Below are positions 15,662 to 22,973 of a stretch of DNA of 22,973 bases, piece by piece. The stretch is taken from the NCBI GenBank assembly GCA_900545245.1, contig UQYV01000050.1, positions 1-22,973 of the forward strand, read 5' to 3'. How positions within the stretch are numbered: the stretch's first letter is position 1; each line of letters opens with the position of its first letter. Below the pieces are notes generated by a model. It was not told the DNA's origin and ran no database searches. It worked only from the letters and a program-made list of their open reading frames with translations. The position numbers and the translations under genes are program-made. The stretch comes from an uncultured Bacteroidales bacterium. GTDB taxonomy: Bacteria > Bacteroidota > Bacteroidia > Bacteroidales > UBA932.

Positions 15662-17323
15662 TCAAATCGCCTCAGCCTTGGCCTTGTCCTCGTCCCAGCC
15701 ATCCCTTGAAAACTCCTGCACAAGCGTTTTTCCGATTTCAGAGGCCTCATTGACGGCATAGTCCGGAATCGGCATATACTGATGGGTCGGCACCGTACCC
15801 TTTGTGGCGCGTACCTGACGGGCATATCTGTTGAACCGGATCAGGTCCACCTTGCGCATACCCTCGAACCAGAACTCATGTCCGCGCTCTTCCAAAAGGG
15901 CATCAAGGAAATGCTCCGCCGAGTCTGTCTTTGATGGAGACAGATTGCCAAGTCCCGCACGTGAGCGAACCTCGTTCACCGCAGCCACGGCCTCAGATGA
16001 AGGGGCGGCTCCGCTCTGACGTACCTCGGCTTCTGCGAACATCAGCAGCACGTCAGCCCATCTCGCGAGAGGGAAGTCGTTGCCGAAACATGGCGCCGTG
16101 GCTGTTTCTGCAGGGTATTTGTAGGGGATGTAGCCGTCCCATTCGGACTTCTTTCCGATTTCAGCCGGTCCCCACCACTCTCCTGTGGTCGTGTAGTACT
16201 GTGTGAGTATGCTTTCCTTGCGGAGATCCGCGCTCTCGAAGCTGTCGTAGAACTTAGGTGACACATTGAAAGTAAGTCCCCATCCCGGGCCGCAGACGGA
16301 GAACGGGGTGTCGTTGCCGAGGTCGTCCTTCTTTGCTGCGTTGTTAGGGATTGCAAGCATCGCGAAAGGATTCATACTTCCTTCCTTGAGGTTGCCTGTC
16401 GATGACGGATCACAGCTGATTGCAGCGATGATTTCGCAGTTGAAGTCATTCTTCTCGCGGAACATTTCCCTGTAGGGGTTGATTCCGGAGGTGAACAGAC
16501 GGTACTTTCCGGTGTTGAGTTCACGGTACATCTCAAGCGCCTTTCCGTACCATCCGTCCATGTGTCCGCCCTCATTGAGGCAGTGCTTCATCAGCATGAA
16601 CTTCGCATAGTCACGTGAGAACCGTCCCTTTTCGCTCTGATTTTCGGGAGCATACTGCGCGGCGAACTCGAAGTCGTCATATATCCACTGTGAAATCTCG
16701 TCCAGTGATGGTCTGACGGCGTTGTTCAGAGCCTCGGAGTTTTCGACCTTCTCCGGGTCTACGATGAGAGGAACCGGACCGTAGACGTGAAGCAGATTGT
16801 ACATTTGGAGACCCCGGCATATCCTTGCCTCTGCGAGAATTTCTCTCTTCCTTTCTTCGGAAATCTTGGTCGCAGGGGCATTCTGAATAGTTCCTATGAC
16901 GCTCGTAAACCGCGTAACTTCGCGTGTCTTCGGGTAATTGTTCGGCCTGGCATCCTCAAGAACGCTGCGGGAATAATAGCGGCACATAGAGAAGTTGGCC
17001 TCGGATAGTTGCCTATAATTGATGTTCCACACTCCGCTCACCCATGGAGCCTCCACGTCTGATGTTGTGTCGAACTGCTTTAGCACGCCGCCGGCAGGGA
17101 TGTACCACGGATGCTGGTTGCCGTTTGAGGCATAGAGCGAGTAGGTCCATGTGTTCGTGAAAGGGATGTAGCAGGACATCATCAGCGACGCGAAGTCATT
17201 TTCGGAGACAGGAAAGTTCTGCTCTGTCAGAACTCCGTAGATCTTCGGGTCAAAGTCCTTGTTGCAGCCTGTGCCCATGAGAAGGGCCGTTGCGGTGATT
17301 GCGATGTATATTGTCTTTTTCAT
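15662..17323 (-). CDS. susD: SusD/RagB-family outer-membrane glycan-binding lipoprotein
   Basis: 553 residues, normal for SusD. Signal MKKTIYIAITATALLMGTGC with lipidation at C20, followed by NKDFDP. The N-terminus shows the family pattern LTEQNFPVSENDFASLMMSCY, and the TPR-like helices carry EARICRGLQMYNLLHVYGPVPLIVD, typical of SusD. The C-terminal third has the usual RWADVLLMFAEAEVRQSG, AVNEVRSRAGLG and LLEERGHEFWFEGMRKVDLIRF segments. SusD forms the lid over the SusC barrel and hands glycan to it. It starts 21 bases after susC stops. The specific ligand cannot be read from sequence. The symbol is used in the family sense, not as the starch-system gene. Confidence 0.95.
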   Translation of the reverse strand: MKKTIYIAITATALLMGTGCNKDFDPKIYGVLTEQNFPVSENDFASLMMSCYIPFTNTWTYSLYASNGNQHPWYIPAGGVLKQFDTTSDVEAPWVSGVWNINYRQLSEANFSMCRYYSRSVLEDARPNNYPKTREVTRFTSVIGTIQNAPATKISEERKREILAEARICRGLQMYNLLHVYGPVPLIVDPEKVENSEALNNAVRPSLDEISQWIYDDFEFAAQYAPENQSEKGRFSRDYAKFMLMKHCLNEGGHMDGWYGKALEMYRELNTGKYRLFTSGINPYREMFREKNDFNCEIIAAISCDPSSTGNLKEGSMNPFAMLAIPNNAAKKDDLGNDTPFSVCGPGWGLTFNVSPKFYDSFESADLRKESILTQYYTTTGEWWGPAEIGKKSEWDGYIPYKYPAETATAPCFGNDFPLARWADVLLMFAEAEVRQSGAAPSSEAVAAVNEVRSRAGLGNLSPSKTDSAEHFLDALLEERGHEFWFEGMRKVDLIRFNRYARQVRATKGTVPTHQYMPIPDYAVNEASEIGKTLVQEFSRDGWDEDKAKAEAI

Positions 17324-17344
17324 CTGTTTCCTGTATGATAAAAC

Positions 17345-20300
17345 CTACCTGAAATTGATTTTTGCACCGAGAGAGTAGCTGCGTATCATCGGATAGCCTG
17401 CCGGTGAGGAGCTGTTTCCCGTGTATATTTCCGGATCCACTCCGGAGAATGTCGTGAATGTCAGAGGGTTCTGCGCATCGAAATATACCCTTATGGAGCT
17501 GATTCTTTTTGCGAGTACCTTTCCAAGAATGTTTCCGTCAATGTTGTAGCCCAGAGTTATGTTCCTCACTCGGACAAAAGAGGCATTCTGTCTGCCAAGG
17601 TCCCAACCGGCGTTGCCCGGAAGGGCGTCGCTTCTGGTTGTCGCTATGCCGGGAAGCGTGCCGCTTGTGTTCGTCTGCGAGTTCCAGATTTTGTAGGCGA
17701 ACTGGTTGGAGTTCTGCGGCGGGCCGTATGAGAGCGCTCCGGCGTTTGCCCATGCGTAGGCGTAGTTATACTTCGTCGCTCCGAACTGTCCGTACATGAA
17801 TATGTCGAGGTCGAAGTTCCGCCACGTGAATGTGTTGCCGAATCCTATGCTTATTTTCGGGAGAACGTCGTCCATGTAGATGTCATCTGTGGTGATGATG
17901 CCGTCTCCGTTGCGGTCCTCGATTATCGGGTAGCCCGGTCTCTGCGAGTTTTCTCCGAGGCTCAGTTGCGAATCCGGCATATTGGAACGATCTTCGTTGA
18001 TGATGCCTGTCACGTGATAGAAATACTGCGCGTTCATCGGCTCCTTTTCGCGGAGCTGATAGACTTGATAGTCATAGTTTTCGGTCCTCTTGACCCAGTA
18101 CATATTATACTTCGTAAGGGTGAGCGTTGATGTCCAGCTGAATCCTCCGAGGTTCTTGATGTTCACCGAGTTGAGCGTGGCGTCCCATCCCGCGCGGTAG
18201 TAGTGTCCGTAATTGACCGGACGCATTCCGACCATGCTCAGGGGCTCTCCGGGAGCTGTTCCGAGAAGATCCGTGACGTCATTGCGGAAAAGGTCGAAAC
18301 TTCCATAGAGCCTGTTGCCAAGGAAGTAGAAGTCGATTCCGACGTTCTTCATTATGGTCTTTTCCCAAGTGACGTCGGGGTAGTCGGCACCCGACTTTAT
18401 GTACGGGATGTAGTTGATGCTGTTGTTCCCGAACTTCACATAGCTCGGAGCCATGGTGTATAGACCGTAGAGCGACGTTCCGAGGTTGTCGCGGCCGGTG
18501 ACGCCGTAGCTTGCCCTGACTTTGAGCAGATCAATCCACTTCACTTTCTGCATCCATGGTTCAGAAGTTATTTTCCATGCTGCAGAAACAGACGGAAACC
18601 AGGCGTATTTCTTTGACGGGAAGAACTTGTCCGTGCCGTCGCGTCTCAGTGTGGCGGATACGACATACCTGTCAAGCACATCCACGGCGAGCCTTCCGAA
18701 CTGTGACCTTTTCTCATTCTCCCACTTGGATGACGTCGGTGTGAAAGGTCCTTCTGCAGCAGCGATGTTGTCTGGTCCTATGTTGTCGTTGGCGTTCTTG
18801 AAGTCTACCTCCAACCCGGTTCCAGACTGGTTGTACACTCCCATTCCGAGCACGGCGTCGATGCTGACGATGTCGCGGATGTTCTGGCTGTACATAAGCA
18901 TACCCTCGATGGTCCTGTCGTCGCGGTTCGCATCTCCGATGTGTCCGCGAGAAACACCCGCCACCTCGTACCAGAGCATGGTTGTCGGGATGTAGAGCGA
19001 ACGCTTCGCCTGTTCGCGGTTCAGTCCGTAGACACCGCGAACCTTCAACAGATCCTTGTAGAGGTTTATGTCGGCCGACACGTTCACATACCATCCGGAA
19101 GACTTTGTGTTATCGTTGTACATCGCCATTTCAGCGGGGTTAGCCGTTGAACGGTATCTCATGTAGTTGCCTTCGGAGTCATAGACGGAGTAGTTTGGCG
19201 GGAACATAAGAGCGGACTGCAGGGCGTCCTTGCCGACACCGCCTGCACCGCCTCCGTCAGCGTTGGAGTTCGTGAAGTCGTTCGAGAATATGTTGAGTAT
19301 TGTCGACACTTTCATAAAAGGGAAAATCTGTGCCGTGAGATTACTGCGGAGCGTGTATCTTCTCATTCCGGAGTTTATCACAGTGCCCACTTGATCGTAG
19401 TAGTTGCCTCCGACATAGTACTTTATGTACTTGTTTCCGCCATTGAGCGAGAGCGAATGGTTGTTGATGCTTCCTGGCTTCATTATATAGTCGAGCCAGT
19501 TCGTGTTCGTAGCTGATGCGATCTGGTCCGGATAGAACACAGGTGACCAGCCTCCATCGTAGTCGTTGATGCCATAAGGCTTCATGTCGTGATTCAGAAG
19601 GTAGCTTTCCTTGCTGAAGACGTTGGCGAAGTTCATGTACTCGGTGGAACTGAGCGGTTCGAGATACTTGTAGTTGCGCACGAATGAATAGCTGGATTCG
19701 AGTGTCACTCTCGGCGCCCCCTCAGCTCCCTTTTTGGTGGTTATGAGTATGACTCCGTTTGCCGCGTTTATTCCATAAATTGCAGCGGAAGCATCCTTCA
19801 GGACTTCGATGGACTCAATGTCGCCAGGATTCAGGCCTGCAAGTCCCGCCCTGTTTATGGAATTGGGCGTTTCAATGGTCCCGTTCCCCACTTCGAGCGA
19901 ACCGCTCGGCATCATGATGCCGTCCACGATGTAGATCGGAGTTCCGCCGCCTCGGATGGACACGTCAACATTTCCTCCGGGTTGTGGGCTGCTGATGTTG
20001 GCTCGGAGTCCTGCCGCCTGGCCCATGAGCATCTGGGACATATTGCTTGTGGCACTTTTTGCAATCTTTTCTGTCTTGATGGTGGCTACAGATGTGGTGA
20101 GGTTCTTTCTCGACGTCGTTCCGTAGCCGACTGCAACGGCTTCCTCGAGCAGCACGGAGTCGTCTTCGAGTCGGATCTCGACTATGGCATTGCGCTGAAC
20201 CTTGTATTCGGCGTTAGTGTAGCCCAGTGACGAGAATTCCAGAACGTCTCCCTTGTGAGCATCGATCGAGAACTGTCCATCAATGTCGGTCACAACGCCT

Positions 20301-20707
20301 GTCTTTGTCCCCTTGATGATTGCGGAGGCGCTAATGACGGGCTGTCCGTCATGGTCGATGACGCGCCCCTTCACTGTGACGGCATCGGATGCCGCTGGCT
20401 TTGGCGTGACGACAATCTTGTCACCCACAGTCGTGTACTGGAGACCGGCCTTGCTGAGTTCCATGTTCAGTACCTCAGCGAGCGTGGCGCTGTCCACGTG
20501 TATGGTGACTTTGGTCCTATTCTCGATTTCCGAGTCGCGGTAGGAAAATTTCCAGTCGGTCTGCCTTTCAATTTCCGTGAAAAGCTGTTTCAGTGGAGCA
20601 TCATTGAGGTTCAGGCTGATTCTGTCCTGCTGCGCGTGAGCCGACACGGAAAGCAACAGACTGAAAATGACAGCAAGAACGGCATGACGCCATGATGATG
20701 GTTTCAT
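17345..20707 (-). CDS. susC: SusC/RagA-family TonB-dependent transporter with STN signalling domain
   Basis: 1120 residues. Signal peptide to about residue 25 (VSAHA). Residues about 28-102 are an STN (secretin/TonB N-terminal) domain: LNDAPLKQLFTEIERQTDWK and YTTVGDKIVVTPKP. Residues about 111-187 form a carboxypeptidase-regulatory-like domain (VKGRVIDHDGQPVISASAII), followed by the EEAVAVGYGT segment that precedes the plug in SusC proteins. The plug carries RGGGTPIYIVDG and SIEVLKDASAAIYG. The remainder is the beta-barrel, ending SLGAKINFR with the expected terminal aromatic residue. It imports glycan across the outer membrane using TonB energy. The STN domain is known to contact FecR-type anti-sigma factors, which fits the gene 10 bases upstream. 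SusC proteins without STN are usually controlled by other sensors, so this points to self-regulated uptake. Confidence 0.96.
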   Translation of the reverse strand: MKPSSWRHAVLAVIFSLLLSVSAHAQQDRISLNLNDAPLKQLFTEIERQTDWKFSYRDSEIENRTKVTIHVDSATLAEVLNMELSKAGLQYTTVGDKIVVTPKPAASDAVTVKGRVIDHDGQPVISASAIIKGTKTGVVTDIDGQFSIDAHKGDVLEFSSLGYTNAEYKVQRNAIVEIRLEDDSVLLEEAVAVGYGTTSRKNLTTSVATIKTEKIAKSATSNMSQMLMGQAAGLRANISSPQPGGNVDVSIRGGGTPIYIVDGIMMPSGSLEVGNGTIETPNSINRAGLAGLNPGDIESIEVLKDASAAIYGINAANGVILITTKKGAEGAPRVTLESSYSFVRNYKYLEPLSSTEYMNFANVFSKESYLLNHDMKPYGINDYDGGWSPVFYPDQIASATNTNWLDYIMKPGSINNHSLSLNGGNKYIKYYVGGNYYDQVGTVINSGMRRYTLRSNLTAQIFPFMKVSTILNIFSNDFTNSNADGGGAGGVGKDALQSALMFPPNYSVYDSEGNYMRYRSTANPAEMAMYNDNTKSSGWYVNVSADINLYKDLLKVRGVYGLNREQAKRSLYIPTTMLWYEVAGVSRGHIGDANRDDRTIEGMLMYSQNIRDIVSIDAVLGMGVYNQSGTGLEVDFKNANDNIGPDNIAAAEGPFTPTSSKWENEKRSQFGRLAVDVLDRYVVSATLRRDGTDKFFPSKKYAWFPSVSAAWKITSEPWMQKVKWIDLLKVRASYGVTGRDNLGTSLYGLYTMAPSYVKFGNNSINYIPYIKSGADYPDVTWEKTIMKNVGIDFYFLGNRLYGSFDLFRNDVTDLLGTAPGEPLSMVGMRPVNYGHYYRAGWDATLNSVNIKNLGGFSWTSTLTLTKYNMYWVKRTENYDYQVYQLREKEPMNAQYFYHVTGIINEDRSNMPDSQLSLGENSQRPGYPIIEDRNGDGIITTDDIYMDDVLPKISIGFGNTFTWRNFDLDIFMYGQFGATKYNYAYAWANAGALSYGPPQNSNQFAYKIWNSQTNTSGTLPGIATTRSDALPGNAGWDLGRQNASFVRVRNITLGYNIDGNILGKVLAKRISSIRVYFDAQNPLTFTTFSGVDPEIYTGNSSSPAGYPMIRSYSLGAKINFR

Positions 20708-20717
20708 AAGCGGAATG

Positions 20718-21656
20718 TCAATTGTTTTGTGTGTTTGTGATTACTATGTGATTGCCACTGCTCCTGTAACTGAAGCCGTAGTGCATTTTCAGAATGTCGA
20801 GTATGTCCTCTACGCGGTGTTCGCTGAATGAACCGGTGTAGCGGTCCGCAAGGTTGATTTCCGGGGAACACTCGATGGTGACCCCGAAATGTCTCTGCAG
20901 CATGTCAACGACTTGGTAGAGTGGCTTGTTTATAAAAGTTATACGGTCCTCGAGCCAGCTTGTCTCGATTGCATTGTCTGTCCGTAACATATTGAGTCTT
21001 CCGCTCTCGGTCCTGATGCAGGCTTTTTCGTTTGGTGAGAGTTTGATTTCGGCGTCTCCGTATCTCAGGCTTATGCTGCCTTCGACAAGCGACACCTCCT
21101 TGAGGTCGTTGTCCGGATAGGCATAGACATTGAATTTGGTGCCGTGGACAATTATGTCCATCCCTTCAGCCGAGACGATGAACTCGTGCCCGGAGTCCTT
21201 TGTTACATCGAAATATCCTTGCCCGGAGAGCCTTACTCGGCGGTTTTTCACCCCGAAGTCGGCCGGATACTCGATGGTTGACCTTGTGTTGAGCGTGACT
21301 TTTGTCCCGTCAGGCAGGACTATCCTGGATTTTCCGTTTTCTCCGGCATCGATTCGCATCTCTCTGTCTGCCAGTAGATTCTGCTCATGGCTTAGGTCTG
21401 CCAGACGCAATGAAAGCACGCCTGCCACAAGCAGCAGAAGCCCGGCGGCCACAGATGTCCAAAGCCGTATCTTCCTAATCTTAGGTTCGGGCATTCTCCT
21501 GCGGACTCCGTCATGCACGTCACTCTCGTGCATCCAAGCCTCTTCGAGAATGTTCCCAATTTCATAGTCTGATGCCGTATCGACTTCCTTCCCGAGCGTT
21601 TCGAGTTCCTCCGGAGATATGTCTCCGCGTCTGTATTTTTCAAGCAGATTTTTCAT
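20718..21656 (-). CDS. FecR-family anti-sigma factor
   Basis: 312 residues. Cytoplasmic N-terminus to about 60, one membrane span (about 63-84), then a periplasmic FecR domain (about 111-195: IVLPDGTKVTLNTRSTIEYP, RVRLSGQGYFDV, VHGTKFNVYAY, VEGSISL) and a C-terminal DUF4974-type domain (about 240-308: FINKPLYQVVDMLQRHFGV, VEDILDILKMHYGF). It would hold the sigma factor in check until SusC's STN domain signals ligand. Placement between sigma factor and SusC is the standard order. The start is supported by the KYRRGDISPEE N-terminus common to this family. It lies 98 bases after the sigma gene and 10 bases before susC. Confidence 0.95.
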   Translation of the reverse strand: MKNLLEKYRRGDISPEELETLGKEVDTASDYEIGNILEEAWMHESDVHDGVRRRMPEPKIRKIRLWTSVAAGLLLLVAGVLSLRLADLSHEQNLLADREMRIDAGENGKSRIVLPDGTKVTLNTRSTIEYPADFGVKNRRVRLSGQGYFDVTKDSGHEFIVSAEGMDIIVHGTKFNVYAYPDNDLKEVSLVEGSISLRYGDAEIKLSPNEKACIRTESGRLNMLRTDNAIETSWLEDRITFINKPLYQVVDMLQRHFGVTIECSPEINLADRYTGSFSEHRVEDILDILKMHYGFSYRSSGNHIVITNTQNN

Positions 21657-21754
21657 GCGCCTCTGTTTTCTGAATGTGAGTACGCATTATATATCCGTTT
21701 GTCCAGGGTTTATAATATATAAAATCCGACTTTTTGTATGCCTGCCTTCATTCT
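21657..21754 (-). promoter_or_regulatory. 98-base spacer between sigma and anti-sigma genes, possible second promoter
   Basis: This is the longest gap in the PUL and is very AT-rich. It contains two CGGAT-initiated AT-rich stretches on the minus strand (near 21697 and 21728) and a TTTATA/TATAAA dyad (21710-21724 region). No TAnnTTTG box is seen on the minus strand. It is a reasonable place for a promoter recognised by the ECF sigma factor, but I have no consensus to test this against. Confidence 0.3.
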
Positions 21755-22345
21755 CTACATTGGCATGCACTCGCTCAGGACTTTGTATATAATGACAATC
21801 AGGGGCATATAGCGCAGAAGGTATTCCCTGATTTTCTTCATCGCGGCGGACAGTTGGTTGCGGACGACCTGCTCTCCGATGCCGAGTCCTGCGGCAATTT
21901 CCCTAACGCTGAGCCCATCCTCGCGGCTCATTGTGAAAATCTGCCTCTGACGTGGTGTGAGAGTCTCTTTTGCCGCTCCGATGCCTTGAAGATAGGCATC
22001 ATAGTCATAAGAAATTCTGGACTCGACGCTCACTGCCCCGGAAAGTTCCACCCAGTCATGAATGTTCGGGTTTCGTAGTTGGCGGCGCAGTTCCTTTATC
22101 AGGGAGTTTCTGCACGATGTGAAGAGATAGCCTCGGACGGAACGTTTCTCGTCGAGGTTACCGCGATGCAGCCAGAGCCCTACGAGAGCTTCGTGGGTTA
22201 TTTCACGCGCTGTGTCGGCTGACTTGACGTATGAATAGACGAAGCGATATAGGGCGGGGGAATAGAGCTCATAAAGTTCCCTGAAGCCGGCTTCGCTGCC
22301 GTCCCCTCCATCTTTCAGTCTCCGTATGAGTTCCTTTTCATCCAT
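21755..22345 (-). CDS. ECF sigma factor, FecI/Bacteroidota type
   Basis: 196 residues. Sigma region 2 spans about 20-90 (FRELYELYSPALYRFVYSYV, ITHEALVGLWLHR, RGYLFTSCRNSLIKELRR), and region 4 about 128-175 (LTPRQRQIFTMSREDGLSVR, AAGLGIGEQVVRNQLSAAMK). A hydrophobic C-terminal tail (about 176-190, LRYMPLIVIIY) is common in Bacteroides ECF factors next to FecR genes. It would direct RNA polymerase to the PUL when freed by the anti-sigma factor. First gene of the operon. Its upstream box lies so close that the mRNA leader would be very short. No in-frame alternative start is seen upstream and the next Met is deep in the protein, so the start is firm. Confidence 0.95.
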   Translation of the reverse strand: MDEKELIRRLKDGGDGSEAGFRELYELYSPALYRFVYSYVKSADTAREITHEALVGLWLHRGNLDEKRSVRGYLFTSCRNSLIKELRRQLRNPNIHDWVELSGAVSVESRISYDYDAYLQGIGAAKETLTPRQRQIFTMSREDGLSVREIAAGLGIGEQVVRNQLSAAMKKIREYLLRYMPLIVIIYKVLSECMPM

Positions 22346-22356
22346 GATTCCGGCCT

Positions 22357-22364
22357 CAAAGGTA
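22357..22364 (-). promoter_or_regulatory. Bacteroidota -7 box (TACCTTTG) upstream of the sigma gene
   Basis: On the minus strand the sequence reads TACCTTTG, an exact match to the TAnnTTTG -7 consensus of Bacteroidota vegetative promoters. No clear TTTG -33 element is present at the expected distance. The box ends 11 bases before the sigma-factor ATG. Confidence 0.6.
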
Positions 22365-22509
22365 ATGAATTTTTCGAACAGCTAGGTATTTGTTTACTGT
22401 CGCAACAGCTCGCCTATTGCAAGATGGCACTATGCGAAAGTAAATCAGCTCAATGTAAAAATGTCCCATCGGAAATACATCGGATAACTGTCAAGTCTAT
22501 AAAATTCAC

Positions 22510-22517
22510 TACCTTTG
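22510..22517 (+). promoter_or_regulatory. Bacteroidota -7 box (TACCTTTG) upstream of the YhcG-like gene
   Basis: TACCTTTG matches the TAnnTTTG consensus exactly and is embedded in a small dyad ACTAC-CTTT-GTAGT. It lies 28 bases before the ATG at 22546 and 52 before the one at 22570. The -33 element is not obvious. The identical box is used in the opposite direction for the sigma gene about 150 bases away. Confidence 0.65.
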
Positions 22518-22545
22518 TAGTATTACAACATACGAAAAGTATGGG

Positions 22546-22938
22546 ATGTTAAAATGCAATGAAACAGATATGGACAAGTCAATAAGCATATTAGACAAAG
22601 ACTATTTGCAGTGGGTGCAGGAACTCTGCAAGCGTTATCAACGCTGCCAAATAAAAGCCGCAGTAAAGGTCAATCAAGAAATGCTTCGTTTCTATTGGGA
22701 ACTGGGACGAGACATCATAGAGATGGATATTGAGAAAAAATGGGGCGAAAAAGTAATTAGAACATTATCCGCAGATTTAAAACGAGAGATTCCGAATGCT
22801 ACCGGCTTCTCTCGCACTAATTTATACTATATCAGGAGTTTCTACTGCTTATATTCAGAACTTAATGCAATTGTCCCCCAGATTGAGGGACAATTATCGT
22901 CCCACTCCAAGAAATCAATGGGGGCGACTAAAAAGTAA
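22546..22938 (+). pseudogene. Truncated YhcG/DUF1016 N-terminal domain protein
   Basis: 130 residues from the first ATG; the ATG at 22570 (MDKSISILDKDYLQWVQ) fits family N-termini better. Visible family features are IKAAVKVNQEMLRFYWELG, IIEMDIEKKWGEKVIRTL, and GFSRTNLYYIRSFYCLYSE, then IVPQIEGQL. Full members run to roughly 350 residues with a PWGH-type segment just after this point and a C-terminal PD-(D/E)XK nuclease domain. Here the match stops at GQL and is followed by about twelve unrelated residues and a stop inside a terminator hairpin, so the nuclease half is missing. It may be a broken remnant or a standalone N-terminal domain; the former is favoured. Family members often sit in accessory or restriction-type islands. 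Confidence 0.7.
22869..22895. repeat. 9-bp inverted repeat inside the YhcG fragment
   Basis: AATTGTCCC (22869-22877) and GGGACAATT (22887-22895) are exact reverse complements with a 9-base loop. The repeat lies at the point where similarity to full-length family members ends. It may be a simple consequence of the coding sequence. Confidence 0.5.
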
Positions 22939-22957
22939 TTTAGTCGCTCTTTTTTTG
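22924..22957 (+). terminator. Strong intrinsic terminator overlapping the YhcG fragment stop codon
   Basis: GCGACTAAA (22924-22932) pairs with TTTAGTCGC (22939-22947) around a 6-base loop, followed by TCTTTTTTTG. The stem is perfect and the U-run strong. The TAA stop at 22936-22938 lies in the loop. Confidence 0.9.
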
Positions 22958-22973
22958 TTTTTCGGGTGATATA

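Noticed and set aside
1..22973. tRNA, rRNA, CRISPR array, integrase or transposase
   Set aside because: None was recognised by reading; no array-like spaced repeats or transposase motifs were found.

Overview
The window looks like a chromosomal piece from a gut-type Bacteroidales (phylum Bacteroidota). The evidence is a complete SusC/SusD-type glycan-uptake operon with a FecI/FecR sigma/anti-sigma pair, a large set of lipoprotein signals, Bacteroidota-style -7 boxes (TAnnTTTG) and few clear Shine-Dalgarno sequences. Base composition is near balanced. I cannot name the genus from sequence alone. No tRNA, rRNA, CRISPR array, integrase or transposase was seen.

Layout. (1) 3-989, plus strand: the 3' part of a surface protein with a right-handed beta-helix, cut by the window edge, ending at a hairpin (1021-1060) that it shares with the convergent neighbour. 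(2) 1111-6602, minus strand: three closely spaced genes read in the order membrane-embedded AraC-type regulator, NADP-type glutamate dehydrogenase (gdhA), and a 983-residue protein joining two receiver-like domains to a PEP-synthase/PPDK-type ATP-binding domain. (3) 6603-7001: about 400 bases without a gene, holding several dyads and a 12-base direct repeat. (4) 7002-22345, minus strand: a polysaccharide utilisation locus of nine genes in transcription order: ECF sigma factor, FecR anti-sigma factor, SusC with an STN signalling domain, SusD, a SusE-position surface lipoprotein, a TIM-barrel lipoprotein, a second and longer SusE-position lipoprotein with an internal duplication, a second TIM-barrel lipoprotein paralogous to the first, and a lipoprotein fusing a clan GH-A (GH5-like) domain to a GH20 beta-N-acetylhexosaminidase. 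Gaps inside the operon are 10-98 bases. (5) 22546-22973, plus strand: a short YhcG/DUF1016 N-terminal fragment whose stop codon sits in the loop of a strong intrinsic terminator.

How the parts likely work together. SusC/SusD import a glycan across the outer membrane. The STN domain of SusC can report ligand occupancy to FecR, which would release FecI and boost the operon. The two SusE-position proteins probably bind glycan at the surface. The three enzyme-like lipoproteins cut it, and GH20 points to a substrate carrying beta-linked N-acetylhexosamine, such as a host N- or O-glycan or a chitin-like oligosaccharide. GdhA could assimilate ammonia or balance it during amino-sugar or amino-acid use, but its link to the PUL is only by position.

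The most unusual items are the GH5-like/GH20 fusion, the paired TIM-barrel paralogs with a DEP motif and no obvious second catalytic glutamate, the intact-plus-degenerate receiver pair on a PPDK-type domain without a swivelling-histidine domain, and the membrane-bound AraC regulator.
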